Assembly (NCBI GenBank): GCA_030849465.1 | Contig: JARVLF010000015.1 | Span: 1,860,001-1,924,000, forward strand | From: Moesziomyces globuligerus | Lineage: Eukaryota > Basidiomycota > Ustilaginomycetes > Ustilaginales > Ustilaginaceae | Length of the DNA: 64,000 bases | Direction: 5' to 3' | Shown here: positions 50,899-61,842 of the stretch, one piece after another | How positions within the stretch are numbered: position 1 is the first letter of the stretch | Layout: every line of letters begins with the position of its first letter | Position numbers and translations under genes: made by a program | Notes under the pieces: generated by a model | What the model was told of the DNA's origin: nothing | Seen by the model: only the letters and a program-made list of their open reading frames with translations | The model's database searches: none

Positions 50899-52953
50899 CT
50901 ATACTTGTACAACAATGCGGCGCGCGCGTTCTTCCACCTGGTCCGCGGATTTGCTTCCGTCGATTGCCGCCGGTAGGTCGGTGTCGTCCGATGCATCGGC
51001 ACCAGCCAGCGACTTGGCCGGCTTCTTGGAGCGCGCTCGAATCGGCGGTCGCTCCTTCTCCCACCGTTCGCGGCCCCACGCCCACATGGCATCGAGCACC
51101 AGCATACCGCCGCCAAGCCCCCACACGAGCGTGATGGCGTAGAAGAAGTTGGCGTTGGCCGAGCCCGCGGTCAGCCAGAGGTGGTGGAATGCCGGCGACA
51201 GGCAGGTGCAGTACGCATAGGTCAGCGTCGACACCAACGGATACCGCATATCTGCAATCCACGCCACAACCGAATGCAGGGTCAGCATACCTGCACTTGT
51301 AGCCACTCAGAGCCTGTCCACGTTCGACTCACATTCGAAGATCTGGCTATGCAGGCTCAGCAGCGCCAGGAAGACCGCGTGGTCACCCAGTGTAGGGTAG
51401 CTCTTGAACACGGCCATGACGCCGCTCATCAGCGTGATACCAAAGAGTGGATCTTGCCTATCTCCCGAATCGCACCGAACAAAACCCAAGACGACACGTT
51501 AGCATCATCCATGCAGAAGGGCGCGTGCTGTGCGGAACGTACCTATACTTGATGGAGAAAGGCAGCACGTAGCAGGCGAGGTGGACGTTGAAGGTGAGCA
51601 GGAAGAAATCGCGGAAGTGGTCAAAGATCTCCATGAAGAAGTACCACCACAGGCCCAAGTTCGGTGTCAGGTCTTTGGCGAGCAAGCTGCCCATCGAGCG
51701 CACAATAGAGTCGCGTCAGTATCTGGTCGTACGCCGCGTGCGGAGGACCTTGTGCTTACACTGAGCCGTAGACCTCTTCCGTCCAAGTCCATCCCTCGTC
51801 CAGCGGGACCTGCATGACCGTGGGCAAGTTGCGCACGAGGGCACGGATCGATGCATCGCCTGGACTCAGTGCGATGGCACGCGAGAGCCACATCCCTGCC
51901 ATCAGCCCCGCGGGCATCAACACAAGGCATTTGAACACCATAAAGCGCTACTCGCAAAGACCCAGAACAACCGCGATCAGTTAGCAAAGCCGAACTTGGC
52001 TCGAGTTCGGAGAGCGACATGGGGGCCACTTACCTTTGCAGATCGGACGCGGTCGACGAGAAAGCCGAGCTGACGCTGCGACTTGGCGTCCGCTTCGGCC
52101 GTGGAAGCACGGGTGCCGATGCGAGCCACCTCGCGTTCGTAGACGCGCTCTCCGGCTCTGCGTCGCGCGAGCTGGACTAGCATCGGGAAGAGGAGCACCG
52201 GATACAGAGAGAGCAGCGACGACATCGCCCATTGAACAGCCAGAAGCATCGCCGAGCCTACATGAGCACGAAAGCGATAAAACATACATCAGATCAGCCT
52301 GGGGTAAGATCTCGTATGAGCTGCGGGTAGGACTTACCTGCCATGGCGGCGTGGACTGCCGCGAGGAGCGCAACGATTTCGATCGAGACCGTGCTCTTTG
52401 CCATGCACGTCGCGACAGTATACGGATTGAAGAGGAAGAGTGCTGCGACCTTGACGGCTCTGCTGCGGTCCCACGACCAGAGGTGGGTCTTTCGTGCCCA
52501 GCCGGCCGCTTCCCTTGTAAGGCAGATGCGGAAGAGCAGCCAGCCTGCGATCACGTCTGCTGCGGTCCAGACAAGTGCCGCTGGCAGTTCATCTCCTCGT
52601 CCATATGCGCGCTGCAGCACTCTGTTGAGGACGGGTAGGAGGAGGGGCGAATGATGAACGGTGCCTGCCGAGTACGGGTTTGGGATGTGTCCCGTCGCGA
52701 CGCCTGCCAGGGGCGATGGTGGATGGTGGAAGATGTAGTGCGTCTCCATGAGCGCGTAGAAGCTGCTGAAAGGCGTGCTGAGTTCGGCTCGGTCTTGCAG
52801 GATGCGTGGCGCGGATGTGTAGAGGAAGAGGCCGAGTCGCAGCGCGGCGGCCGAGAGCAGGACCAGGTAGAGTGCCGACCGTGAGGGCTCGAGCGTCCGA
52901 GCCGTCATCACTTTTGCAGCCCCAGGCGCGCGGGAGGCCGCGGTAGAGCTCAT
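50899..52953 (-). CDS. PIGU: GPI transamidase subunit PIG-U (Gab1/Cdc91), six exons
   Basis: Exons (minus): 52953-52338, 52257-52034, 51947-51760, 51686-51543, 51457-51333, 51251-50899, giving 549 residues. The polytopic protein shows family blocks in order: HIPNPYSAGTVHHSPLLLP, KVAALFLFNPYTVATCMAKS, DLTPNLGLWWYFFMEIFDHF, AVFKSYPTLGDHAVFLALL and AGSANANFFYAITLVWG. It is one of the five ER subunits that attach GPI anchors to proteins and helps recognise the lipid. All introns are 73-86 nt, and introns 2-4 have clear branch sites (GCTAACTGAT, TACTGAC, GCTAACGT). For intron 5 I used the AG at 51252 because it gives the family length. A nearer AG at 51291 is also in frame. Residues 265-300 form a charged loop that is longer than in animals. 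Confidence 0.93.
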
Positions 52954-54604
52954 GACGAGATTCACCGAGGATCAGAATGACAGAGGGCGACCGGGAGTGA
53001 GGGATGGTGGAAGAGCGGACACAAAAGTTACGTGTTGGTCTTTCGGATTCCGCGTGTTGGACTTGACTTGGCTCGAGAGCAGTGCGGCAATTCCGCAGGT
53101 CAGCCTCGCCTGCTTCTTCCGACAGCCGAACTTGCAATGCCACCCTTGCCTCAAAGCGCTCAGAGCATGAATACAAGAGTACGGGGTTCCGCAAAGCATG
53201 GATGCACAGAACAGCTCGCATCTCGAACCTCTGCGCATGAGCATTGTGATTTCAAAGCATTGCATTCCATTGAAAAGCCCACGAACGTCATTGCGACTGC
53301 TGTGCTTGCAGAGACACGCCAAACGACGCGAAGCCGGAGTCAGCATGGTGATCCTCGAGCGACCGTGCCAGCTTGTGTACATCTCTATCGGTATTCAGCA
53401 TTGCCTTTTACTCGGTAGCAGAGCCTGTCGGCCGCCATGAGGCGAGCCAGGGCTCTGCTCGACACGTGCCTCGTGCTGGAGCTCCAAGTGGCCTGGGCCA
53501 CACAGCAGCTTCGGCCGTTGCTTCCAGCATTGTGCATTGATTTGTTCATCACCATTTCAAGTACCGCACCTCGATCCGCTTTGGCCGGAAACTGCCACTA
53601 CACTTACAAGATAGGTCCGCGGGTGCAGCCAACGACCCACTGACTCGTCTGGAAGGAGGAAAGAAAGGGGTGGCGGAAGGAGGAAAAGTGTTGGGACATT
53701 CGGTCATCCCCAAATCATGGGCAGCAACGCTCGTGTCGAGGGCGCCTCCTGACGATGGTTTTAAAGTCCTGCAAAGATTGATCTTCCGCAAATGGCCTCG
53801 CACGTGGAACGTGATCCTCACCTGGCACGCCTCTTAACTGTCCAAGGACCCAGTCCACCGAAGCTCACGGAGAGCCTCAAAGTGGAGCTGAATCCCGCGG
53901 TCAGATTTGATAGCGAGACGAGCCAGGTCCCAGCATCGAAGTGCTGAGGGATACGCCACCGAGATTACGGTTGGGAAGGGGAAGGAAAGGAGAGGAATTC
54001 GGACGGGAAGGGAGAGGGAAAGCGTTCGGGCCTGGGGTTGGGAGAGGGCGATGTCGAGAGCGCGGCAGTCACTGTTCGAGCTAGAAAGGTCAGGATGGCG
54101 GCAGCGTCGACTTGGAGGCTGGTAAGAACGGAGCTTCAAGGGTGTCCGAGGTCTCCGACGATTCCGCGTGCACGAGGCCGGCAGGGTCAGCGATGCACGC
54201 TGCACAGGCGGGAGACGACGTCCAAACGGATGTGTCTTGGAGTCACCCGGCGTGTTGCACGCATATGATGGAAAGTGTTTGCAAGGGCGGAATGGATGAT
54301 GGTTGAGGAAGGAGATTACTCGACAGCCAAACAACGCCACAAAGGCCGCACTGCGGCAGAAATCAGCAAGAAGAAGAAATGCGAAAAATCAAAGCTTCCT
54401 CGCCTTCTCGCACGGAACCTGAGAGCTGCCATTTTGGCGCAGGCCAACCTCCACCTCGAACCACAGCTAGCTGAGCAGGGTCCACCGTCAACCCGCAACG
54501 CCCTCCTCACAATCCAAGCTTCCACTTCATCATCCTCACAGACCACCTCTGATCCGCTCTATCTCGATCAGGGCTACTGTCTGCCGACCTCGACCTCTCC
54601 AGAT
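52954..54604. promoter_or_regulatory. Divergent upstream region of PIG-U and TFB3
   Basis: A 1.65-kb gap between divergent start codons. The frame of TFB3 stays open for 330 nt upstream, with in-frame ATGs from 54296. The upstream codons give a Lys-rich, non-conserved sequence, more likely leader. Nothing else is seen. Confidence 0.5.
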
Positions 54605-55813
54605 ATGTCGACGATGCGGAGGACAGGCACAGGCACAGGTACAGGCACAGGCCGACCTTCGGGCTCTTCAGTCACATCCAACCGACCCGGTGGGCCATCT
54701 CGTCCGGCACCAAGCTCCGCAGCAGGTCCACGCGCCATCTTTGACAAGTCGCGGCGCATCGAGGAGTTCTCCTCCTCGGACGACAAGTGTCCGCAATGCA
54801 AGACCGACCGATATCTGAATCCGCGGCTGCGACTGCTGGTCAGTCCGTGCTACCACAAGATGTGCGAGTCGTGCATCGACCGTATCTTCTCCCTCGGTCC
54901 AGCGCCGTGTCCCGAGTGCGGCAAGAAAGTGTCCAAGAATCAGTTCACCGCGCAGACCTTCCAGGATCTGGGTGTGGAGAGGGAGGTGGCGGTGCGGCGC
55001 ACCGTGGCCAAGCTCTTCAATCGGCGTGAGGACGACTTTATCGACCTCAAGGCGTACAACGACTACCTCGAAGAGGTCGAGGAGATCACGTTCAACCTCA
55101 TCCACGAGATCGATCTGCCGCGCACCAACGCCAAGCTGGAGCAGTACCAGGCTGCGCACCGATCTGCGATCGCAAATTCGGCCAATCTCTCGCAGCAGGA
55201 GTCGGATCGACAGGCACGCATGGACGAGCAGGAGAAAGCGGCCAAGAAGGCGCGCGCCGACCGACTGCGCCACGAGGAGGAGCGGGAGAGAGACGAACGC
55301 GAGAGGGAGCGTCTCGAGATGATGCGAGAGCTCGAAGGGGGTGCTGATCCAGAGGAGGTGCTCGAGAAGCAGCGCAAGAAACGCCAGCACCGCGAGGAGC
55401 GCCAACGCTTGCAAGAGCTCGAAGCGGGGCGGCGGGACAAAGAGGCGGCCCAGGCTGCGGCCAACGGAGGCGGCGGTGCTGCAGATGCTGTGGATCGTCG
55501 TCCTTGGAGCGTCGACATGCTGATGGACTTTGAGGGACCGCTAGCATACCTCGACGATGCCAGCGCGCTGTTCGACGTGCGCAAGACGCCGACGGCGCTG
55601 GGTGGACTCGAGGGCGTCAAGGGCGCTGCGGGCTACGAGGATCCTTGGCTCAAGCCAGCTTGGGTCACCAAAGAGATGATCGCGCGTTATCGTGCCGGCG
55701 GCTTCGACTGGGAACGGCAGGTGTGGACACGAGGCCTCAGCGCCGCATGCCAAGGGATCGGTGCAGCACCGCTCACGGAGGAAGTGCTTCCAAGTATGGA
55801 GGTCGACACCTGA
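54605..55813 (+). CDS. TFB3: TFIIH subunit TFB3 / MAT1 (CAK assembly factor)
   Basis: 402 residues from the ATG at 54605. After a low-complexity start with a GT-repeat stretch (encoded by a hexanucleotide repeat) comes a C3HC4 RING at 62-105 (KCPQCKTDRYLNPRLRLLVS, PCYHKMCESCIDRIF, PCPECGKKV), the MAT1 form. The MAT1 domain continues with KNQFTAQTFQDLGVEREVAV and a long charged coiled coil from about 225 to 300. The C-terminal part (DFEGPLAYLDDASALF, then PAWVTKEMIARYRAGGFDW) is the helix that clamps Cdk7/cyclin H. The protein joins the CDK-activating kinase to TFIIH for promoter opening and repair. At 402 residues it is longer than the 309-321 of human and yeast proteins, mainly in the coiled coil. 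Confidence 0.94.
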   Translation: MSTMRRTGTGTGTGTGRPSGSSVTSNRPGGPSRPAPSSAAGPRAIFDKSRRIEEFSSSDDKCPQCKTDRYLNPRLRLLVSPCYHKMCESCIDRIFSLGPAPCPECGKKVSKNQFTAQTFQDLGVEREVAVRRTVAKLFNRREDDFIDLKAYNDYLEEVEEITFNLIHEIDLPRTNAKLEQYQAAHRSAIANSANLSQQESDRQARMDEQEKAAKKARADRLRHEEERERDERERERLEMMRELEGGADPEEVLEKQRKKRQHREERQRLQELEAGRRDKEAAQAAANGGGGAADAVDRRPWSVDMLMDFEGPLAYLDDASALFDVRKTPTALGGLEGVKGAAGYEDPWLKPAWVTKEMIARYRAGGFDWERQVWTRGLSAACQGIGAAPLTEEVLPSMEVDT

Positions 55814-55912
55814 TCGTCTCTCTCACTTCATACGCAGCACATCGTTTCTGGTCACACGGGGCTGCGCATGAGACTATACGCCACTCCTCATCGCGGCACT
55901 GCATTTGGGACA

Positions 55913-56228
55913 TCACACCTGCTTGCGATCTTCGAGCTTGTCCTTGACAAAGTCCTTGGCGCCAGCAACGGGTGAGAAGCTGTCGACAGAAGATGAAGCA
56001 CATATTGAGACGATGTCAGCCGAGGCGCTCAGTGAATGGCGCTGAAGTGGATTAGGAACAAGCTTACCCCGAGGCGCCAGTCTCCTTGTCGGCATTCTGC
56101 ATGCCCTGGCCGTGGTCCTGGGTGGTCTGACCGGCCTGGTGAAGCTCGGGCGTGTCGTTTAGCTGGGCGTGGTCCTTTTGGAGCTGTCCAGCTGCCTTCT
56201 TAGCGGCGGCGGTATCGGCGGACGACAT
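55913..56228 (-). CDS. Small hydrophilic protein, 75 aa, two exons (unknown function)
   Basis: Exons 56228-56068 and 55979-55913, joined across an 87-nt intron with GTAAGC and GACAG ends, give 75 residues. The protein is very polar, with no Cys, Trp or Tyr and one Phe pair: MSSADTAAAKKAAGQLQKDH, then repeats of Gln/His/Gly/Asp, then FSPVAGAKDFVKDKLEDRKQ. Gly plus Gln, Lys and Asp dominate, as in hydrophilin or LEA-like stress proteins. The C-terminal piece could be an amphipathic helix. I know no defined family for it. Support for a real gene is the clean intron joining two short frames of the same composition, and a good start context. It is convergent with TFB3 (99 bp). Confidence 0.75.
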
Positions 56229-57802
56229 GGTGCGGTGACAGGTGGGCTAGTGTGGACTGGACGGATTGCGATCAGGTCGACGATTGAAACTCGAGCCGGA
56301 CGACAGGCCTCTAATATATACGATTGCCGTGTCGTTACACAGAGCCCTCTCTTCATAAAGGGGCATTGAGAGCAGGCAGGCTGTGAGGAGGGGAGCTTGG
56401 ATCCAATGACGCAGCTGATGGGTGAGTATGACTCAACACTTCTACGAGAGCCTCCACAGCGCATCAGGGCCCTGCTTTGGCTGTATCAGCCAGTCCCTCT
56501 GCACACTTGTGATGTCCAGCAATGTGACCACTGCCCGCGACCTACGCAGGAGCATGCCGACCGCAAGGATGATCAAAGCCTCGATGTCAACTGAGGATGA
56601 TAGAATCGCTGCTGCTGTTCAGCATGATGCTTCCGACAACTGCAAAGATCTCACATGGCCAAGCCAAGAAAAATCGAGCGGTGATACATGAGGTGTCTCA
56701 AGCTGAGCGAGGCGAGACCTTTGAATTTTGAGTCTGTTTAGAGCGGGACGAGGCGAGGCAACCGCAAGGCCCAATGGGCCAAATCGCGTGCATGGATCAC
56801 GCGCCGAAGTGGGCAGCAGCAGCGCAGTGAAATCACTCGGCTGCAACGCTGTGGAGTAACGCTGAGAGCTCGGTGCAGCTGCAGGTGCGCGAAATTCGAG
56901 CTGGCAATATTCAGAGCAGTGCAGAGCAGATCAGAGCAGAGCAGAGAGGAGCAGCAGCGCTCAGGCTGTGCGGCGTGCGTGCGGTGTGCGGCGTGTGGGG
57001 GCGAGGTGCAACCGTGCAGCTGACTGGGCGAGTCGAGAGTGCCTGGCAGCAGCTTGGCGTTGGCCTCAGCGCTCAAGGCGCCTGACTCGCTCGCAGCTCA
57101 GCCTCTCTCGGCCCTATCCCCATCCTGCATCGCCTGGCCTGGCCGTGCTTGGTACTGTACCTTCGCGCCGATCGCATGCTACCAAGCTTGTAACCTTGTT
57201 GCGCCCTCACCAACCTTGATCTCGCTTTCACTCCAGACTCGACTCAGCTCTCAAGGTCGTACCTGCACACCCGCGTCCTGCACCCCTTGCGCTCATCCTC
57301 GCATCGACCCGGCTTTCTCGGCGACTCTCAAGCAGCTGCATCTCGCAGCTCTCACGCACTGACCCCACCGCCAAGCAAGCCGGTGATCGTCCATACGGCT
57401 TGCTCATCGATGACCCGTGCCATCCGTCAATTCACGACCGCACCTTCCCAACCTGCCGTACTTCCGTCTCGAGCTTAATCCGCCATGGACTCCTAGATTC
57501 TCTCACTCATCGAGCAGCTGGCAGGCCTTCATCTCGACTTTGGCTCGTCTGCCGATTACTGTCCTCTTTGCATGCAGTCTCACCTCTTAAGCTCGGCCGT
57601 CATCGCATTGTTTGCAAGACTTCGCTCGCCTCTTCCCCGTGCAATTCGCACAATCAACGCCGTATCACCTTCTCGATAAGGACCAACGACGCAGATTTGG
57701 CAGGACAAGCACCTGATAGCGAGCTCCTCATCTCACAACTTCCGGCAGACGCATTTGCTCCCATCCCTCTTCCCCAGCATATCCAGCAACTCAAGCGTCA
57801 AT
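56229..57802. promoter_or_regulatory. Divergent upstream region and long leader of the AMPK beta gene
   Basis: 1.6 kb between divergent starts. Around 56915-56965 the plus strand is rich in GCAGAGCAGA-like repeats. From about 57100 to 57790 it is strongly pyrimidine-rich, typical of a long 5' leader in this kind of genome. No gene is seen. Confidence 0.5.
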
Positions 57803-60505
57803 ATGGGAAACGCCAACTCAACGCCCGCCAAGTCCGGCGATGGGTCGAATTCTGGCTCCATCGACGCCTCGTTTGATCCCGCCATCAAAAGATACCACAG
57901 CACCCAGATCGGACCGGGTCAACCTTACAATCAAGCTGTTGCGCCGCCCTCCGCCGCAGCACGCCACATCGCCGACCGCCCCGGATCGGGTTCCGCGCGT
58001 CTCGGCAGGACCGGCTCCTTCTTTGGCCGCGCCAGCAGCCATGACGGTGCGTCAACTCCCCAACGCAATCGCTCCCGCAGCGGCAGTCTCACCGGCTTCC
58101 TCGCCGCACAACGCAGAGGATCCGCAACCGCCTCCATGATCGCAGCCGATGCCACCAACGCCGTCAAGGATGGCCGCGACCCCGCCGCGGCCGCCGCATC
58201 CGCTCGCTCGCCATCCGCCTCCTCGCCTCTTGCCAAGGATCAGTCCAACCAATTCGCGGCCTACGAGATCTCCAAACCTTCCGACGGCTCCAGCATCGAA
58301 ACCGCCATCCGATCCAATCCACGCACCCGCCGCCTCACTGAAGGCCTTGCTCTCCCTCCCTCGCCCGGCGGATTCGATCCGCACAACTTCGTCTCGCCGC
58401 ATCCCAGCCCGTCCGTTGCGACACATGCACACTATGCCGCAGGGCTGCCCAGCCACCACGCCTCGGTCGGTGTTTCGAGCGGCTTGCGCGTCTCCTCGAC
58501 CGGCAGCGAGGCGGCCCCCGCCATGATCTTCAGAGGCTCGGAACCACAGCAGGTGCCTGGAACCACCACGCGAGCCCCTACGCGTCACCCACTCTTCGGC
58601 GTCGGCGGAACCAGTCTGTTCCCCAACGTCGGCACCAGCCTTGGCACCAACGCCGCCACGTCTCCCCCCATCGGCGGCTCCAGCCCCGTGCTATCGTCCC
58701 AGCCCTTGCACTTTGCCGATGCCGGCGACGACGGCGAGCCCGCGCAACGGACCCCCGCCGCTTTGCCTTCCTACCTCAAGATCCCCACCGCCATTCCCAG
58801 TTCTCATGTCTCGCCCAACTCTCCTCCGGCCAGCCTATACTCGCAGCACTCGGAACGTCAGCGTCAGCGCTCGCCATCCCCTTCATTGCAGCTTCCCGTG
58901 GACGACACCCTGCCTTCCCACGTCGTCGGGGGACCGGCTGCAGCAGCTGCCGTTCTCAACACCGAGGACGTCGTCATTCCCCCTGGCGATGCTAGCAAGG
59001 CAAGCTCACCCATCGACGGCCGCGGTGGCTTCTTTGGCCAGCGCAACGAGATCGGCAAGGAGGAGCACACCTCGTCCGAACTCAGCGTCGAAGAAGCGCG
59101 TGCAGCCGGAGTCGATGTGACTGACCTGCCGAGAAGCCCGTTGCAGCCGGACGGCGAGGACGCAGCAGAATCGACAGCTGCGGAAGCACAGCCTGCCCCA
59201 GCAGCTGGCGAAGACAACGAGCGACACTCTCGTGCGCTGCACCGCTCAGCAGAAACATCCAACGGCGCCGGCGACGGCACCTCGCGCACGCCCACGCCGA
59301 AGCCTCACGCCCACGCAACAAGAGCCCTGACGCCGACTGGAAAGGACCACGCGAGCAGCATCCGCTCGCTATCGCCAGCAACAGGACCCTCCACCTCCAT
59401 GGGTCCGCCTTCCGGGCCCATCTCTACCAAGCGCTCGCATGTCGACGTGCAGACCGGCGGCGAAAGTGGCTACAACACGCCGCTTCTCCCGCCCGGCTTA
59501 ACGTCGGCGCCGCCGAGCGCGTCTGTACCGGGAGTGACGCCGCTGTCACCGTCGCAGGCGCGAGCGGTGGCTCCAGACGGACCGCGCACACCCACTGTTG
59601 CCGGTCACACGACCACTGCCAGCCAGCCGTCCACGCCGGTGAGCGCCAAGCCGGCCGAGCATGCGCACGCACCGTCTTCGGCAGCAACAAACCAGCCGCC
59701 GTTGATGCCGATCGTGCTGACGTGGCGAGCGGGTGGGCGCGAGGTGTTTGTCACGGGCACGTTCGCCAACGAGTGGCGCTCCAAGATCCTGCTGCACAAG
59801 TCGAAGCGCGACCACACATGCGTGCTGCACCTGCCGCCGGGTACGCATCGGCTCAAGTTCATCGTGGACGATCGATGGCGTGTTTCGCGCGATCTGCCCA
59901 CTGCTACGGACGGCGATGGCAATCTGGTCAACTACGTCGAGATCCCCAATGTGGGGCCTGCGCATCCGGGGCCGCTAAGTGCTCCTGGCGAAGATATGCT
60001 GGGCGGAGAGGAGGGCAATCGGAGCGAAAGGGGGTCCAAGATCGACTCGAAAAAGACGACGATGAATCTGGTCGAGGAGGCGAGGCGGGCGGAAGCGATG
60101 CGGCTGGATGATCTGTTTGACGACGAGGCCAAGCAGGAGGAGACGTGGACGTCCGAGATCCCGACGGCGCTGATCGAGGCCCAGGAGGCAGAGGAGGCGC
60201 AGAGGGAGGAGGAGGAGAGTGGCAAGGCGCAAAGGGAGGGCGAGAGGGGGTTGCCCCAGCCTCCAGCATTGCCGAGGCAGCTGGAGAAGGTGATTCTCAA
60301 TTCCTCGCCGGCCAATCCGAGCAACGGAAGCGGAACCACAGGCAGTACGGTCGACGACAACTCGATCCTGCCAGCTCCTAACCATGTCGTCCTCAACCAC
60401 CTCACGGCAAGCAGCATCAAAGGAGGCGTGTTGGCGGTGGGCACCACCACGAGGTACAAGCGCAAGTACGTCACCACAGTCTACTACAGGCCCGTACAGG
60501 TCTAG
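57803..60505 (+). CDS. AMPK/SNF1 kinase beta subunit (Sip2/Gal83 type)
   Basis: Single-exon gene of 900 residues. The N terminus MGNANSTPA is a good N-myristoylation site (G2, S6), as in Sip2 and AMPK beta. Residues 10-630 are Ser/Pro-rich and probably disordered, far longer than in yeast (about 415 residues in Sip2). The glycogen-binding CBM48 is at about 635-713 (PIVLTWRAGGREVFVTGTFA, WRSKILLHKSK, LKFIVDDRWRVSRDLPT). The AMPK-interaction domain is at about 785-900 and ends RYKRKYVTTVYYRPVQV, the strand that joins the alpha and gamma subunits. An acidic Glu-rich insert lies at about 800-825. It should direct the Snf1 complex to membranes and glycogen under glucose limitation. Confidence 0.94.
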   Translation: MGNANSTPAKSGDGSNSGSIDASFDPAIKRYHSTQIGPGQPYNQAVAPPSAAARHIADRPGSGSARLGRTGSFFGRASSHDGASTPQRNRSRSGSLTGFLAAQRRGSATASMIAADATNAVKDGRDPAAAAASARSPSASSPLAKDQSNQFAAYEISKPSDGSSIETAIRSNPRTRRLTEGLALPPSPGGFDPHNFVSPHPSPSVATHAHYAAGLPSHHASVGVSSGLRVSSTGSEAAPAMIFRGSEPQQVPGTTTRAPTRHPLFGVGGTSLFPNVGTSLGTNAATSPPIGGSSPVLSSQPLHFADAGDDGEPAQRTPAALPSYLKIPTAIPSSHVSPNSPPASLYSQHSERQRQRSPSPSLQLPVDDTLPSHVVGGPAAAAAVLNTEDVVIPPGDASKASSPIDGRGGFFGQRNEIGKEEHTSSELSVEEARAAGVDVTDLPRSPLQPDGEDAAESTAAEAQPAPAAGEDNERHSRALHRSAETSNGAGDGTSRTPTPKPHAHATRALTPTGKDHASSIRSLSPATGPSTSMGPPSGPISTKRSHVDVQTGGESGYNTPLLPPGLTSAPPSASVPGVTPLSPSQARAVAPDGPRTPTVAGHTTTASQPSTPVSAKPAEHAHAPSSAATNQPPLMPIVLTWRAGGREVFVTGTFANEWRSKILLHKSKRDHTCVLHLPPGTHRLKFIVDDRWRVSRDLPTATDGDGNLVNYVEIPNVGPAHPGPLSAPGEDMLGGEEGNRSERGSKIDSKKTTMNLVEEARRAEAMRLDDLFDDEAKQEETWTSEIPTALIEAQEAEEAQREEEESGKAQREGERGLPQPPALPRQLEKVILNSSPANPSNGSGTTGSTVDDNSILPAPNHVVLNHLTASSIKGGVLAVGTTTRYKRKYVTTVYYRPVQV

Positions 60506-60712
60506 TGAACGCAGTGCACACTCAGCAATGCAACGTGCAGTAGCAGCACTGAGTCGAAAGTGTGGCAGAGGATTGTGCCTGTCGACCGTAAGGTTGTGGT
60601 GGGGCTGCATGAGCTGGGTGGTTGGATGGTTGCGAGGTGGTTTTTCGTGTGGATTACAAGTACAGGTGGAGCGAACGAGGGCTAGCCTCGAGTTAGGATG
60701 GTGGTGAGGTTG

Positions 60713-61842
60713 CTAGGATGCTGATTTGGGATCTGTCTTTTTGGCTGGTCTGGAGCGGCCCCAGGTGATGCGGACGGTGGCGTCGGCGAGCTGCATCTTG
60801 GGGCTGCAGTTGGCGGCTGCGATCTCGGCGTGGGTGCGCGTGGTGAAGTTGACAAAGGCGCAGCGCGAGGAGGCGACGAGCGTGACCGACTTGATGTGTT
60901 CGGCGCGCAGCTCGGGTGCCAACGCAGTCACCCACTCGCGCAGAGACGCTTCCGCCGTATCTGCCGGAAGCGACGATATGAACAGTGAGACCTGATGCGC
61001 AGAGCAAACTCGCAGGTCAGCCTTCGGCCCGGCAAAAACAAATAACGCTCGAGAAAAGGTTCCGGCGCCGACTTACGATGCTGGTGTCTGCAGGTGGAGC
61101 AAGTCCAGTAGCTGCAGTCTTGCTGAGAATCCGCCTCGGAGTCGTCCAAGGTTCCTGTGCTGCAGGCGTTGATGTAGGACTTGAGGTTGCTGGAATCAAG
61201 GGGTCGGCTGGTGGGAGTTCATGGCGGAAAGGGCAAGCCTCTCCACGGGGGCAATTGCCCCTCGCAAAGGCGGCGCAGAACTGCGGTCGATCGCGCTTGT
61301 ACTCTGGCTCTTTGCGCGTCATCTTCCTGAGCAGTACCTGTCCCGCTCTTCCTGCAGGACTGGACGATGCTGCCACGAGCGAAGTAGCGCCTTCGAGCTG
61401 CCTGTCCATGTTGTCGGCAAAGAACTCGCGGTTGTGATCCGACGTCGGCCCGGACGACTGGATGTTGAGCGCCGCATCGCGCACCTGCACCGGCAGCCCG
61501 TACTGCAGATCCAGGATGCACGTCTGGCACACGTTCTTCACCTTGGCACACGTCGCGCAGATCTCGGTCTTCTTGAAGCGCGACCCCGCCCCCGGATTCC
61601 ACCGAAAGACCGTAAACGGCCGCGTGCAGATCTGTCCTCCCGCGAGCACAACAACGATGTCAGTCTATCCGGACCAGGCTCAGAAGTCAGAGAGGGGCTG
61701 GTGAGAGGGTGAGGATGCTTACCTTGCAGATCTTGCCTTGGCTGTCCTTGGTCATGCGGATGTAGGGATTCGGTCCCAGACACGGCTCGCACAGGATGGG
61801 CGTTTCGACATCCTCGGCGGCGCCGGAAGCGCGCTTCGACAT
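60713..61842 (-). CDS. SLT11: Pre-mRNA splicing factor SLT11 (Ecm2/RBM22), three exons
   Basis: Exons (minus): 61842-61723, 61631-61077, 60991-60713, giving 317 residues. Introns are 90 and 85 nt with clear CTGAC branch sites. The N-terminal zinc-binding region [53 protein letters not shown] and [13 protein letters not shown] is diagnostic of the family. A CCCH finger of C-x7-C-x5-C-x3-H type is at C159-H177 ([19 protein letters not shown]). The RRM runs from about 226 to 300 with LFISSLP as RNP2 and CAFVNF as RNP1. The protein sits at the U6/U2 core of the activated spliceosome and contacts U6 snRNA. At 317 residues it is close to yeast Ecm2. It is divergent from the ERI1-like gene. Confidence 0.96.

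Noticed and set aside
54296..54604. An upstream start adding about 100 residues to TFB3
   Set aside because: The added sequence is Lys-rich and unlike the family N terminus. The ATG at 54605 is close to the conserved part.
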